From assembly GCF_000264905.1 (NCBI RefSeq), contig NW_006763143.1, positions 403,711 to 467,710 on the forward strand: DNA of 64,000 nucleotides, given 5' to 3'. This document shows positions 22,647-33,526 of the stretch, piece after piece; the stretch's first letter is position 1, and every line of letters begins with the position of its first letter. The stretch comes from Stereum hirsutum FP-91666 SS1 (taxonomy: Eukaryota; Basidiomycota; Agaricomycetes; Russulales; Stereaceae). A program made the position numbers and the translations under genes. The notes under the pieces are model-generated. The model was not told the DNA's origin. It searched no databases and worked only from the letters and a program-made list of their open reading frames with translations.

Positions 22647-25600
22647 TTATTGAGGGCCTCTCCAACTCGACGGCGGTGTTACATGCCCCACCAACCCCCC
22701 ACCACCAGGCGCCTTCTTTGGAGTCTGTCCGACGCCCTTTACCAAAGGATTCTGCGGCGAACTCGGTGCCGTCCTCGTCCTAGGTCTCGGCCCAGGTCTT
22801 CCACCCGCACCAGCCCCACCATTACCGGGACTACCCCCACCCGCGACACTATCCCTATTCGCAGTGCCAATCAACCCGCCCGTACTCTGCGACGTCGGCA
22901 TCGGCGGCCTCATCGAAGCTCTCGAGTTTCGATTATCCGCGGAAGGCCCGAAGCTCTCGCCATATACACTCCTACTTCCCCAACCACCGCCAACCTCAGA
23001 CCTGCTATCTGCACCACCGAAACCACCATATTCACTGCCTCCATAGACCGACCGCGATCCCGTGGGGAACATCATGCCCGGACCGCCCATAGGACCACCG
23101 AAGGACGTCCCGCCGGTGTGATGGGGGAACAACATCCCCTGTTGACCACCCATCCCCATTCCAGCGCCCAGCATGCCCATCCCGCCGCCCGTGAGGTCCG
23201 GCATGAGACTATTCCGGCTGGCACCACCACCTCCCCACCCAGAAACGGAGGATCCTCGTTCCCACTCATCGCCTGCCTCTTTCATGGCCTGCTGGGCGAC
23301 CGCGAACTGGTATGCTTGTTTCGCGATGAGCATGGCTTGTTGGTGCGCTTGTGCGAATGCTGGATTGTTGGGATCCATGCCGGGAGCGCCTAACGGTTGG
23401 GGCGAGGTTAGTATCGGACTGGGCAGGTGAACGAGAGTTTTCTTTTTTGACGTACCCATACCGCCCATGGGCATTGCTCCCATCCCGGGCATCATGTTCA
23501 TGCCCATACCAGGCATCCCTCCCATCCCCATGCCCATCCCCATGCCAGGCATATTCATCCCCTGCATCCCCATCATCGGGTTCATTCCCATCCCGCCCAT
23601 GCCCATGTTGCCCATGTTCATGTTAGGCATACCGGCGGGCATATTCATACCGTTGGGCATGCCCATCGGCATGTTCATGTTCATCATCGGCATGTTCGAC
23701 ATGTTCATGGCGGGATTAGGACCGGGATTGAGGAGGTTCATGGATGAACCGTTCATGCCCATATTGAGGCCCATCATGCGCGGCCCCATGTTGAGAGGCT
23801 GATCCTCATCGTCCTCATCGTCATCGTCGAGAAGAGGACCTTTGCCATGGAGGACTTCCTTGATCTGGATCACAAAAAAAACTCGAACATCAGTACAACC
23901 GTCCACGGTAGGATAGGAAGCACAGAAACGCACCTCCATACCCTCCCTCGTCTCCCTTCTTCTCCTCTCCTTCCTCCTCTCCTCCGCCATCCTCTCCTTC
24001 TCCTTCTCATCCTGCACATCACCCTCCTTCTGCTGTGCCGTGCCCGTACTCCCCGCCCTCCCCCTCGCAACCTCCGTCCCCGCCCCCGAACTCGCCCCAC
24101 TCCTCCTCCGTTCTCTCTCCCTTTCTCGCTCCCTCTCTCGCTCCCGATCAAGCTCCCCAGGCGCCGGCTCCTCAAACGACACGCTCGTCTTCCTCACATG
24201 CGGCGGTCTAGCCACCGCACCACTCCCTCTCGCATTCGCTGAAAGTCCACCAAGTGAACTCTTTGACTCCGCTCCATACCCACTATGATTCGACTTCTGC
24301 GACCACGGGAATGCCGACGAATTCGAAGCAGGTCCCGCGACTTCACTCCCATCCCTCGGCGTAATAGGAATTCTCCCGCTCCCGCTCAAAGATGAATCGC
24401 CGGTGGAACTCGCGGGCGAGCCATCACGTAGGAACCCAGAGCTACCGAAGGGACGTTGGGGCTGTTGCGGGTGATCGTACGAGTATGAGGGATGTGGCGG
24501 ATGTGGATGTGCAGGGTGTTGTTGTTGTTGTTGTGAGGAATGATTTGGTAGGAAGGGCTGGGTTTGTGAACGGGCTTGAGGCGCTGAACGAGGCGGAGCG
24601 GGTTGCGAGGAAGAGGTGGTGGTGGTGGTCGCAGTAACGGCTGCAGTGGTGTTCAGATCATAAGATCGTTGTCTATGATGCTTATTCCTCAAGATCCCCG
24701 GCCTTGCCACACCAGCACCGGCAGCAGAAGCGGAACCTCCAGCCGAACTAGAACCAGAGATAGAGGACGAAGAGGCGGACAAAGACGACGAGATTCCAAG
24801 ACCAGCGGCAGCAGCTCTCGAACCGGCCATCGCAGACCTAAGTTGTTTTTTCTCGCCTTCCTGCCTACTCGTGCTCCTCTCCCCATCCAATCGACTCGTA
24901 CTCCTCTCCCTCCCAGTACCACCCAATCCCGTCCCCACCTCCCTTTCCCTCCCCCTTTCCCTCACAGCCGCCGTCATCCCCGTCTTCGCAGGATCCGAGG
25001 TATCCGGCGCAGAAGCAGAGGCAGAAGCAGACGTGGAACTATTCCCCATGATCCCACTCAATGTCCCCGCGCTCCCCGAACTCGCATGGCTGACCGGCCG
25101 ACTCATCACACTAAAGCTCGGTGGTGGCCTCCTCTCCTTAATCGGCGTCGGCACGATCCTATCTCTATCCTCACCGCCATCCACCCCCAAACCAGGCCCG
25201 GTCGTCGTCGTGAAACCGTGCTGCTGAGCATCGTCGACCGGCGTATCGCCCAACATATTCCCAGACCCGAACGACGTCGCAGAAACAGACCTTGCATGCC
25301 CCGGCCGCCTCGGTTTCCCAAAGATCGACCTCGATTCGTTCGTCTGTGCCGGTACTGGCGCTTGGCTTGACGGTGCTGGGGCGGGAGCAGAGGTAGAGTC
25401 CATCGCGGAGAAATACGCAGACTGTGGCGTCGAATACATCGAGCCCGGCGAAGCCGTGAACGTATCAACCTTGAGCACCGGCGTCAAGCCCTCCCTCTTC
25501 CCATCCTTCTCCTTCTCGCGCGCGACCTCAGCTGCTGCCGCCTCCCTCTCCGCGTCTTTCTTCAGACCCTGTGCTCTCGTTAGTGCCGCTAACCGCTCCG

Positions 25601-28600
25601 TGACGCCCAGACTCTCCCGTCTCTGTTTCGGGACGATGACCATGCCCTCGTTCGGATCCTTCTCCTTCGTCTGCGCCTGCGTCTGTGGTTGTGGCTTGTC
25701 GGGCAACGATATGGTCGGCGGCTTAGCTTTGTCCGAAGCTGAACTGGGCGGTTTACCCTTGTCGGACAAACTCCCAGGCGGCGACCCCGACGAAGACGAC
25801 GGCGAAGTCATCGAAAGATAAGCCAACGCCAATCCAATATCCTCGTCCTCGTCGTCGATCGCAGACGGCGGCGGCGGTAGAGGGACGGGTAAACGCGGGA
25901 TGGGAGTCGTCATGTCGATCATGGAGGGCGGTGGGGGTAGGGGGAGCGTCATGGAGCGTTCTCTTCCCCTTGTCTGTTCTGTCGTAGGTGAAGTTGGACC
26001 GGGGCCGGTGTTTCCAGCTGGAGCTGGGGATGGACTTGAGCTTGACCCGACGTTGACGAAGGATCCGAGACCGGTCAAGCTCCCGAGACTTAACCCTCCC
26101 AACCCAGCGAATAACCTCTCGCCCCTCTCATTCTTCTCACCCTTCTCAACCTTCTCGCCTTTCTCGCCCGCTACGACCGTACTCTCCACATCCCCGCCCT
26201 CTCCAAGTCCTTCCCGCACGCCCCCAGACATCCCCATCCCCAACTCCGAACCATCCACCGTCCGCCCCGGGATCGGCCTCGCGAACGTAGACACAGGATC
26301 AGGTATCGGAATCGGTTTCGGAGGCGGCGGCGGTGGTGTTCGCGCTGTCGTCGGCGGTGGTGATCTTGCTGTTGTCGTCGGTGGCGATCTTCCTGTCGTC
26401 GTCGGTATCGGTGAGTGTGAGGGGGCGTGTGATTGTGAGCTCCAAGGAGGTAAAGACATGGATTTGGAAGGTGGGATGGGCGGACAGGGCTCTCCCTGTG
26501 CTTGTCCGTATCCCTGTGGTCGTGCTTGTCCCTGTGAAGGTGAGGGCGACGGAATCGGTGACCTTCCCCGTCCTTGCGCGGGCGAAGCCGATTGTGTCTG
26601 CTGTATCTTCCCCGCCAACCCTCCGAACAACCCCCCCGTCAACGCCCCAATATCGATCAACGGCCCCGTCGTCGCCTGCACCTGTTTCGGCCCACTCTGC
26701 GTCCTCGCTCTCGGTGCGCCGGCGCCGGCGCCTTCGTTCAATCGGGACGGCGGTCTCGGCATGAGCGCTCCGATTCCGAATCCACCGGTGACACCAAGCA
26801 TCCCGCCACCAGTATTATTGTGTGCAAGGTTGGGGTTGGACCGATTCGAATAGGCTGAGCCGGGTCGGGAGGGGGGTAAGAGTGTCGCGAGGGGTGCGTC
26901 GTCTGAATCTCCTTCTCCTTCTTCTTCTCCTTCTCTTGTCTCCTCGTCGGAATCGGAGTCGGATGAAGAAGAAGAGGAGGAGTTGGATGTTGAAGCGGAA
27001 GAGGAAGATGAGTTGTGGAAGGAGGAGTAAGGGCGGGTGGTTGAAGTTAGAGGGCGGGGGAGGGGGATGTGTGAGGGATGGGGTTGAGGGCGGGGGATTG
27101 GTGCTGTTGATCAGGGAAGTGTGGAGGGGAAAAGGAAGGGAAGGGAGAAGGGAGGAAGGGGAAAGAGGGGAGAAGGGTTTTATTAGTGAATGAATCATGT
27201 GGTTGTGCAAGATGCGCGAACGGGCGAACGGGAGATAGGGATAGGAGCGGAGGAAGGTTACGTGGAGAAAAAATGTGGCGAGATGAACGTGTGGATGAGA
27301 ATTCGAGTGCATGCATGCATGGGCGCGCATATGTCGATATTTGACACACACACACACATATATGCGCTGAAATGGCGAAAGCCCCGGATATATAGCGAGG
27401 AGGTGGCCATAGAACGGGCACCGTATCTGCTTTTCGGTCATGTCAATCGCTCTCGCCGTGGAAACAACCACAAGAAAGAGAGGAGACATGCATGCATGCA
27501 TTTCGGCCCAACTCTGGGCAGTGCACATATCGTCCCAGTCCCAGTCCCCATTGGCGAGAGAGGATGAGAGAGAGCAAACGGACACCATCATCCGTCCGTC
27601 GTGGCCCAAACCCGCTCATGGACGAAAAGGCAAGGGAGAACCGAAGAACCAAAACGAAACCAAAACTCACCTCCACTCGTCCCCGTCCCCGCAGGCGCCA
27701 CCGCCACCGTACTCCCACTTCTCCCAGTCGCCCCACCAACACCACCCCCAACACCAACCAACGCCGAAGTCGACCGACTCGCCATACCTCTCATGCCCTC
27801 GCTCCCACCCGCCCCATTTGTATAACTCGCCAACTGAGTCGTACTCTGCGTCGCCCCCACCCCACCTCCACTGCCCATCCCGCCACCATTCCCGCTGAAG
27901 TTGGTATTCCCCCCACCGTTGCCGTCAAAGTTGGCATTAGAAGTAACGTGGGAGTCGAGCCCATCCCCCCTACTCGTCCGATGTCCCATCTCGCTCGCCG
28001 CCTTCGCGCTCCGCTGGGTGATCGTCCGTTTCCTCGAGACGGGCCTCACCGTGCTTTCGTCTCTTGGCTCTCTTGCCTGTCCTTCTCTTGCGTCTCTCCC
28101 TTCTCTACCCTGTCCTTCTCTTCCAGTACCACCACCTCCTCCTCCGGTCGCGCCTTCCCTCCCATGTCCACCCATCTTCGCAACCACAACCCCAGCCATC
28201 CGCCCCCGTCCAAGAGGTACGTTATCCTCCTCGTCCGACTCCTCTCCCTCCTGCTCCCCACCCTCCGACTCTGATTCTTCCTCCGATTCCTCCGATGACG
28301 TCTCGTCCTGATTCGCGAATAATGGCCTCCCCTGCGGACCTCTCGCAGCCGCAGCCATCTGAGGTGAATTTCCTCGCCCAACCACAGTCGCGGCTGATAA
28401 CCTCGGACTCACTCCACTCGCACTTGGCGAACTCGAAGCAGAAACAGGCATCGACGCACCAAGTCTCGGACTCGGACTATTCACCGGACTCCCCGCCGCG
28501 CTCCGTCTCGCCTGTGCCTCCCTAAACGCAGCCACTGATATCCTCTGTGCTTCGGACACTGAGGAGTCGCCTCTTGGTCGTGGTCGTGGTGTTACTCCTG

Positions 28601-29868
28601 GTCTATGGGTCGGGTTGTAGGACGATGAGGAGGGGAGTGGGTTGTAAGACGAAGAGGGGAGTGGGTTGTAAGAAGAGAGGGCGGACGGCGGACGGTCTGG
28701 AATGTGGCCAGGACCGGGGGAGGGAGAGCGAACAGAGGGTAATTGGGAGGTCGACGGTGCATTGACGTGCCTGAAAGATTTGAGGTTGAAAGAGCCGTCG
28801 GGTGGCGGTGGCGGTGGCGGGAGTGGATGTTGTCCAGGGGTAATAAAAGAGGATGACGTATCGGAGGGCGAGAATTGCGAAGGGGAAGAGGAGGGGAGGA
28901 CGTTCGGACCGGGCTGGGAAGGTTTTGATTTCGTGCGGACGCGGGCCCAGGAGAAGAGTCCGCCCGAGGGTTTGGTGGAGGATGATTTCGTGGTGTGGGT
29001 TGTGGTAGAGGAGGAGGTGGGCGTTGGGGGACCGGAGGGGTCGAGAGGGAGGCGGGAGGTGGTCGTGGTGAGATGGGTGTGTGAGGCCGATGTGTAGGCA
29101 TAATGACTAGTACCATTCCCGTCGTCCCTTGAACTCGTACGTGAATGCGAGCCACCGAGTGCGTGAGGTAGTGAACGCGTCGATTGTCCGCCGGGGGAGT
29201 TGAAGAGCGCGCCACGGGAGGGCACCGCGAGGTTGCCAGTCGATGACGATGAGGCGGAGAAGAGACCGTCCATGGAGGATTGGGAGCGTGGCGGGGGGAC
29301 GACGACGGACGACGTGAAGCTGCTGTCTGGATCGACTGTGCTACGACGGGTCGTGAGCTGAAGTCTGCTCGAGGACGCATGCCCATGTCCATGGGGATCT
29401 GCTTGTAGTTGTGATGAGCTGGTTTGTTGGGGCTGCGCCGGCTGTGACTTTGCCTTGCGGAAGAGCTTCATCTTCGACTTTGACGGCGGCGACGGTGAGG
29501 GCGGATGGACGGCGAATGCGTAGACGGAGGAAGGGGAGGAACGAGGGTCCGCGAGGACATAGGCGTAGTCGTGCTCGACGGACAGCACGTCTTCTGAATC
29601 TTCTTCTGCGTCCTGCGATTTCCCGTTCTGGTCGTGCCCGGTCCAGCCAGAGTCTGCAGCGCTTCCGGCTGCGCTCGATCCGCTGTGACGATAATAAATA
29701 AAATAAAAATAAAATGAGATTTCAGGGATATCACGATGTAAACGATTTCGGTTCTGTGCACCTCTCAGCGTGAGCGTTCCCGTTCCTGTTCCCATCGGCT
29801 CCTGCCAGCACTTCCCCGGCTTCTTGCCTTTTCCGCGGTGTTCCTCTCTTCTCCCTCCGCCCGAACAT
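22647..29868 (-). CDS. Very large disordered protein with a Met/Gly-rich tract (2146 residues)
   Basis: I join five exons: 29868-29762, 29682-27671, 27103-23934, 23864-23456, 23389-22647. All phases close, giving 2147 codons including the stop. The start MFGRREKRGTPRKRQEAG was chosen because this is the only upstream frame whose phase fits the 29758 splice donor. Most of the protein is Ser/Pro/Gly-rich and without a globular fold. It has acidic blocks (SSEESEEESESEG; EGEEEGEGDSDD), a basic charged stretch (RERERERERERRR), polyproline and poly-Q/H patches, then a Met-rich region encoded at about 23470-23790. After that comes a conserved-looking helix, QQAMLIAKQAYQFAVAQQ, followed by a Gly-rich tail. 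I do not recognise the family; the helix resembles one I associate with hypothetical Agaricomycete proteins. The 567-nt intron 27104-27670 is unusually long. The alternative is two genes, but the downstream exon has no in-frame ATG before 26801 although coding composition extends to 27103. Confidence 0.68.
27342..27362. repeat. (CA)n microsatellite in a long intron
   Basis: A short acacacacacacac tract lies inside the proposed 567-nt intron of the large disordered-protein gene, consistent with that stretch being non-coding. Confidence 0.7.
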
Positions 29869-31039
29869 CCCGAGCAGCCCTCCTGCCATATGTATCTGAA
29901 TCTGTCCTTGCCTTGAACTTCTTGAACTTGTGCTTGATGTGTTTGGGTATGAGAAAAGTGGAAGAGAAAGGGAGGAGGGGTGCGTGTTTCCGAGACAAAT
30001 CCAAGACTTATAGAACCTAAACGAATCACTTCCGGCACCCGCTCTCCCGCCGTCGCTGCGATTGCGATGCCGGGAATCGTCTCTGTTTGGGGTCTCGGGG
30101 CGTGAGCGTTCCGTTATAATTACTCGATGTTCTTACGTTTTACTTGAGAGTTGAAATTCAAATTGGTCCGGGTTCCATTTCCTTGTCATCATCGTGCCAT
30201 GTGGAAAGCCCCTTTTTCGAGTTGAACAACGCCACGGTCACCGTTGCCGCCGTCGTCGAGCTCAGGCAATCCCTCTTGCTCGAAAATTCGCTCTATTCTC
30301 CAGCTATATTCCCGAGCGCGACCGTCGCACCGTCTTGACCAGCTATCATCCTCGGATTTTATTAACGTTACCCGCCTGCCTGCCTACTTGCCTACCCATC
30401 CAAAGACGCTTCTGCAATCCAATTGCAATTGACCTATCTATGATATCTACCTTCAACTTCTTCTCACTCCCCTCTCGACTTACCACCCATCGTCCCAGCC
30501 TGAGATCTAACGCATAGGTGAAATCCCATGCACGAGGTTCGCGTCTCTCACCGTTCGTTTCGCGTGGTTTGATTTCTGGGCCAGACTTGCGCTTGAGAAG
30601 GCGAAGGCTTGTTTTTGGATGTCGTTTTTCCGTTATTATGCCTTGGACCCCCGGCTGACCCTGACATGGACAGTCCGCACGGAGAACTACGTCGTCAATC
30701 CACGAACGATGGGTAAGTAACACCGTTCCCCACTCAGGAATGTATCCTCCAGTGGACGGTCCCTGCTATCGGGTGCCGGTGACTCCTGACCATTGGAGAT
30801 GACGGTCTGCACGGATTCAGACGGTGACCTACATCGTGGGCCCACGACGTCCACCGAGTTCACTGTTCCGGTAACCTCACCGCTCACTCGGGATTCTTTC
30901 CACCAAAGCTTGCACTTCGCTCTTCGCGGTAACTTCACTGCTCATCCAGGATTATCACCCTTCCACTGGCAGTGGTCCCCCGTGACTCTGACAGTACACC
31001 GGTCACGTCAATATCGTACATAACGCAATAAGTAAAAGC

Positions 31040-31080
31040 CACGGAACGAAACGAAACGAAACGAAACGAACGAACGAACA
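31040..31080. repeat. (CGAAA)n / (CGAA)n tract
   Basis: About five tandem acgaa-type units are followed by shorter cgaa units. Simple repeat in the divergent intergenic region. Confidence 0.8.
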
Positions 31081-31860
31081 GTTTCCCTCGTTCGAGTCTA
31101 CCAAGCTTGCTCTCTATCCTTACATACACCGCTGCTAGCACGGAAATATTCACTCTCTAAACATCTGCATCAACGGTCACCGGTGACCACTCGTTGTAGA
31201 CCATGTTCTTCCCATTGCCAAATTTCGGTCTTTCCTCAGTTCTCGTTCTGAGCTGGTATTGGTGCTCACGCACGCCATAACGCGCGACCGAGCTTGACTT
31301 CTCCCTTCTTCCCTTCATCCTCCTAAGCTCCTCCTCCATCTTTCATTGATCATTAATCATCTCGTCACGCTGCCCATGTGCGTCGTTATGGGACCATAAC
31401 TGAACTCCGCCTCTGCCACGATAGAGCCATGAATGCTCGCGGAAATCTCTTTCACCGATGCTGAGAACCGATGTTCAGTTGATTTCCTGGTGTTGAGACC
31501 GTTAGTATCGAGTCGAACATTGAATTGGAACGCTGAACGCTGAACGTTGCCGAATGTTGAATGTTGAATGCGCTATGGCCTTTGATCTTGTGTGCCGCAC
31601 TGGGTGCGAGATATTACTCTCTATGACGGCCACGCGGGCATACTTACAAGGCGAAATATCGCATCCCATTCCACTTCGTTCAATTTTCCGAGCGATGAGC
31701 GTGAGCTAGACCTGTACATCGTACACATGCATGGCCAAGTACTTACCCCCATGGTCCAGCCGTTCACATCGTCCTGCGACCTTCTAGCTGCACTCCTCAT
31801 ATTAGCTAGCTTCAGACTTCATATCGGCAGATAGAGTATATCAGTATCCCATCCCAGTCC

Positions 31861-31969
31861 CATCCTTCCCGATCCAAGTGTGAGTCCTTCCACGGGTATT
31901 GCAATATCACTTGGTTCGGCGATACTTTTACTGATGTACTCGTATACTTCTACGTTTACAGACACGAAC
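31861..31969. repeat. Diverged direct repeat, unit 1
   Basis: The stretch beginning catccttcccgat shares long identical blocks (gcaatatcacttggttcggcgata, split here for length as gcaatatcac + ttggttcggcgata) with 32064-32179. It starts internally with gtgagt and ends with gtttacag, so it looks like a duplicated intron. Confidence 0.75.
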
Positions 31970-32063
31970 GGTTAGGGTCGTCCTGCCTGTCAAATCTCAA
32001 CGAATACCCCTTCTGCATGGATTTCATTCTACCCTTTGCTCCTTCATCAGGTCAAGCAAGTAT

Positions 32064-32188
32064 CATCTTTCCCGATTCCAGTCAATTGTGAGTTCTTCCA
32101 CTGGTATTGCAATATCACTTGGTTCGGCGATAGTACTACTACTGATGTACATGATTATATCCACGTTTACAGACACGACACGACACGA
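32064..32188. repeat. Diverged direct repeat, unit 2, ending in a (ACACG)n run
   Basis: Second unit of the repeat at 31861-31969, about 205 bases downstream. It again has gtgagt (32088) and gtttacag (about 32164-32171), followed by several acacg units. Confidence 0.75.
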
Positions 32189-33266
32189 CACGGTACCGCA
32201 GTTTACCGCCAACAATGCCTTCTTCTACATCAGGGAGGTCCGGCTTCACGACGCTCTCTGGATCAACGACCACAAACGTCGTAATCCGAAATGGTCTGCT
32301 GTGACAGAGAACGTTAGCCGGTGATTGATCCCTTCACGCCAGACTTCATATTGACCGAGGTGAGAGCGCCACATCATATCCCCATCCCCATCTCCATCCC
32401 CATCCCTATCCCGGTATCCATCCCCATTAACATTGACATCACTGGCGCTCAGGCCTGGTACTTTCGCCGGTCGGCCGTGACTTGCAATTGTGGGCGTAAT
32501 CAAATCGTTGATTTTGGCTGGACGTGCGTATCTTTCTTTCTTGCTTGCTTTCTCTGCGAAATACATGTCGAGACACATAGTCACTTATTCAAACCCTCTA
32601 TTTACGGTTGTACTACATAGGTCCACCTCGCCATTCATCGAACATAAAGACCCCCAATTGTAAATTGTATGCGTCCCGGTTCAAATATCGTCGAGTTTTT
32701 TTTTTTCCGATTTCAGTCCCCTTATAATATCTCTTCCGCTCTTCCGCTCTGCCGTCTTCCTCTTTCTTGCCATACTAGTACAGATCGCCCAACTCAATGT
32801 CGTCCGCCTCGCTTGTCGCCGAACACCGAACAATGTCATCTTCAAGCTGGACATTGTGGATCAACGTATTGGCACTGGTCAATTTTGGGACCCACGTTTT
32901 CGTTTGGTCTAGAATCGTCTATCTATACAAGTATAATTTACCGCCCACCCACTTACAGTACTCGATCTGGTCACCTAGTCGTGGTAGACTTGGTGACGTG
33001 GCTTGACTGGCCATGGCTACCCTCGTCGCCTTTCACTTGACCCCGACTGGCCATTTTCTCGATCAGGTCAGTACTGTCAGACGTGCGTGTCCGTCGTATC
33101 AACGAGGCTGCAAGCATGGGATAAGTACTTGAGTACTCAATCGTAATAGTATGCACCAAAACCTCGAGAGCTCTTGCAGGCTCCTGTGTGTTCTCCGCCT
33201 GACAGGAGTTCTTGTGGCGTGGCGCACGGCGCTTGCGGAGTAGACTCGGAGTCGCATTGTTTACAG

Positions 33267-33297
33267 ACCACAGACCACATTTTTTGTGGTTTGTGGT
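33267..33297. other. Near-perfect hairpin
   Basis: Arms accacagaccaca (33267-33279) and tgtggtttgtggt (33285-33297) pair over 13 bases with one G-T/G-U position, around a five-T loop. It lies 230 bases upstream of the ATPase start codon. Confidence 0.7.
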
Positions 33298-33526
33298 GTT
33301 CTGCCGAAGGGAGGATGGACACATATGGGTCCCTTCAGGCAGCGTCCTTCAACACTCAGCATTCAGCCCTTCAGTCTTCAGTCTTCGAACCTCGAAAGAG
33401 GCGTACGAACTTCGTCCCATCTTCTGCCCCTCTCTTTCCGTCCTCGTCTGTCTAAATCATCTAAGCTGTCTTTCCTTCCCAGTATAGACCCACTAAACCC
33501 TCCTCATCGGAACTCACTTCCCAGCA

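Larger units (their letters stand above)
29869..33526. other. 3.7-kb divergent intergenic region
   Basis: This is the longest gene-free stretch in the window, between two divergently transcribed large genes. It holds a (CGAAA)n tract, a pair of diverged direct repeats, a near-perfect hairpin and a run of CCCCAT-type repeats near 32372-32425. A short hydrophobic open frame at 32797-33006 (+) looks accidental. A non-coding RNA or 5'-leader exons could be hidden here, but I cannot show one. Confidence 0.5.

Noticed and set aside
26801..26801. ATG at 26801 as the start of a separate 1384-residue protein
   Set aside because: Coding-like sequence continues in frame about 300 bases upstream without an ATG, to a splice acceptor whose phase fits the upstream exon.
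22650..28311. Many long plus-strand frames opposite the giant disordered-protein gene
   Set aside because: Antisense shadows of a GC-rich, low-complexity coding strand. They have no splice signals or domains.
32797..33006. 69-codon hydrophobic frame in the divergent intergenic region
   Set aside because: A single possible helix, no continuation, no recognisable family.
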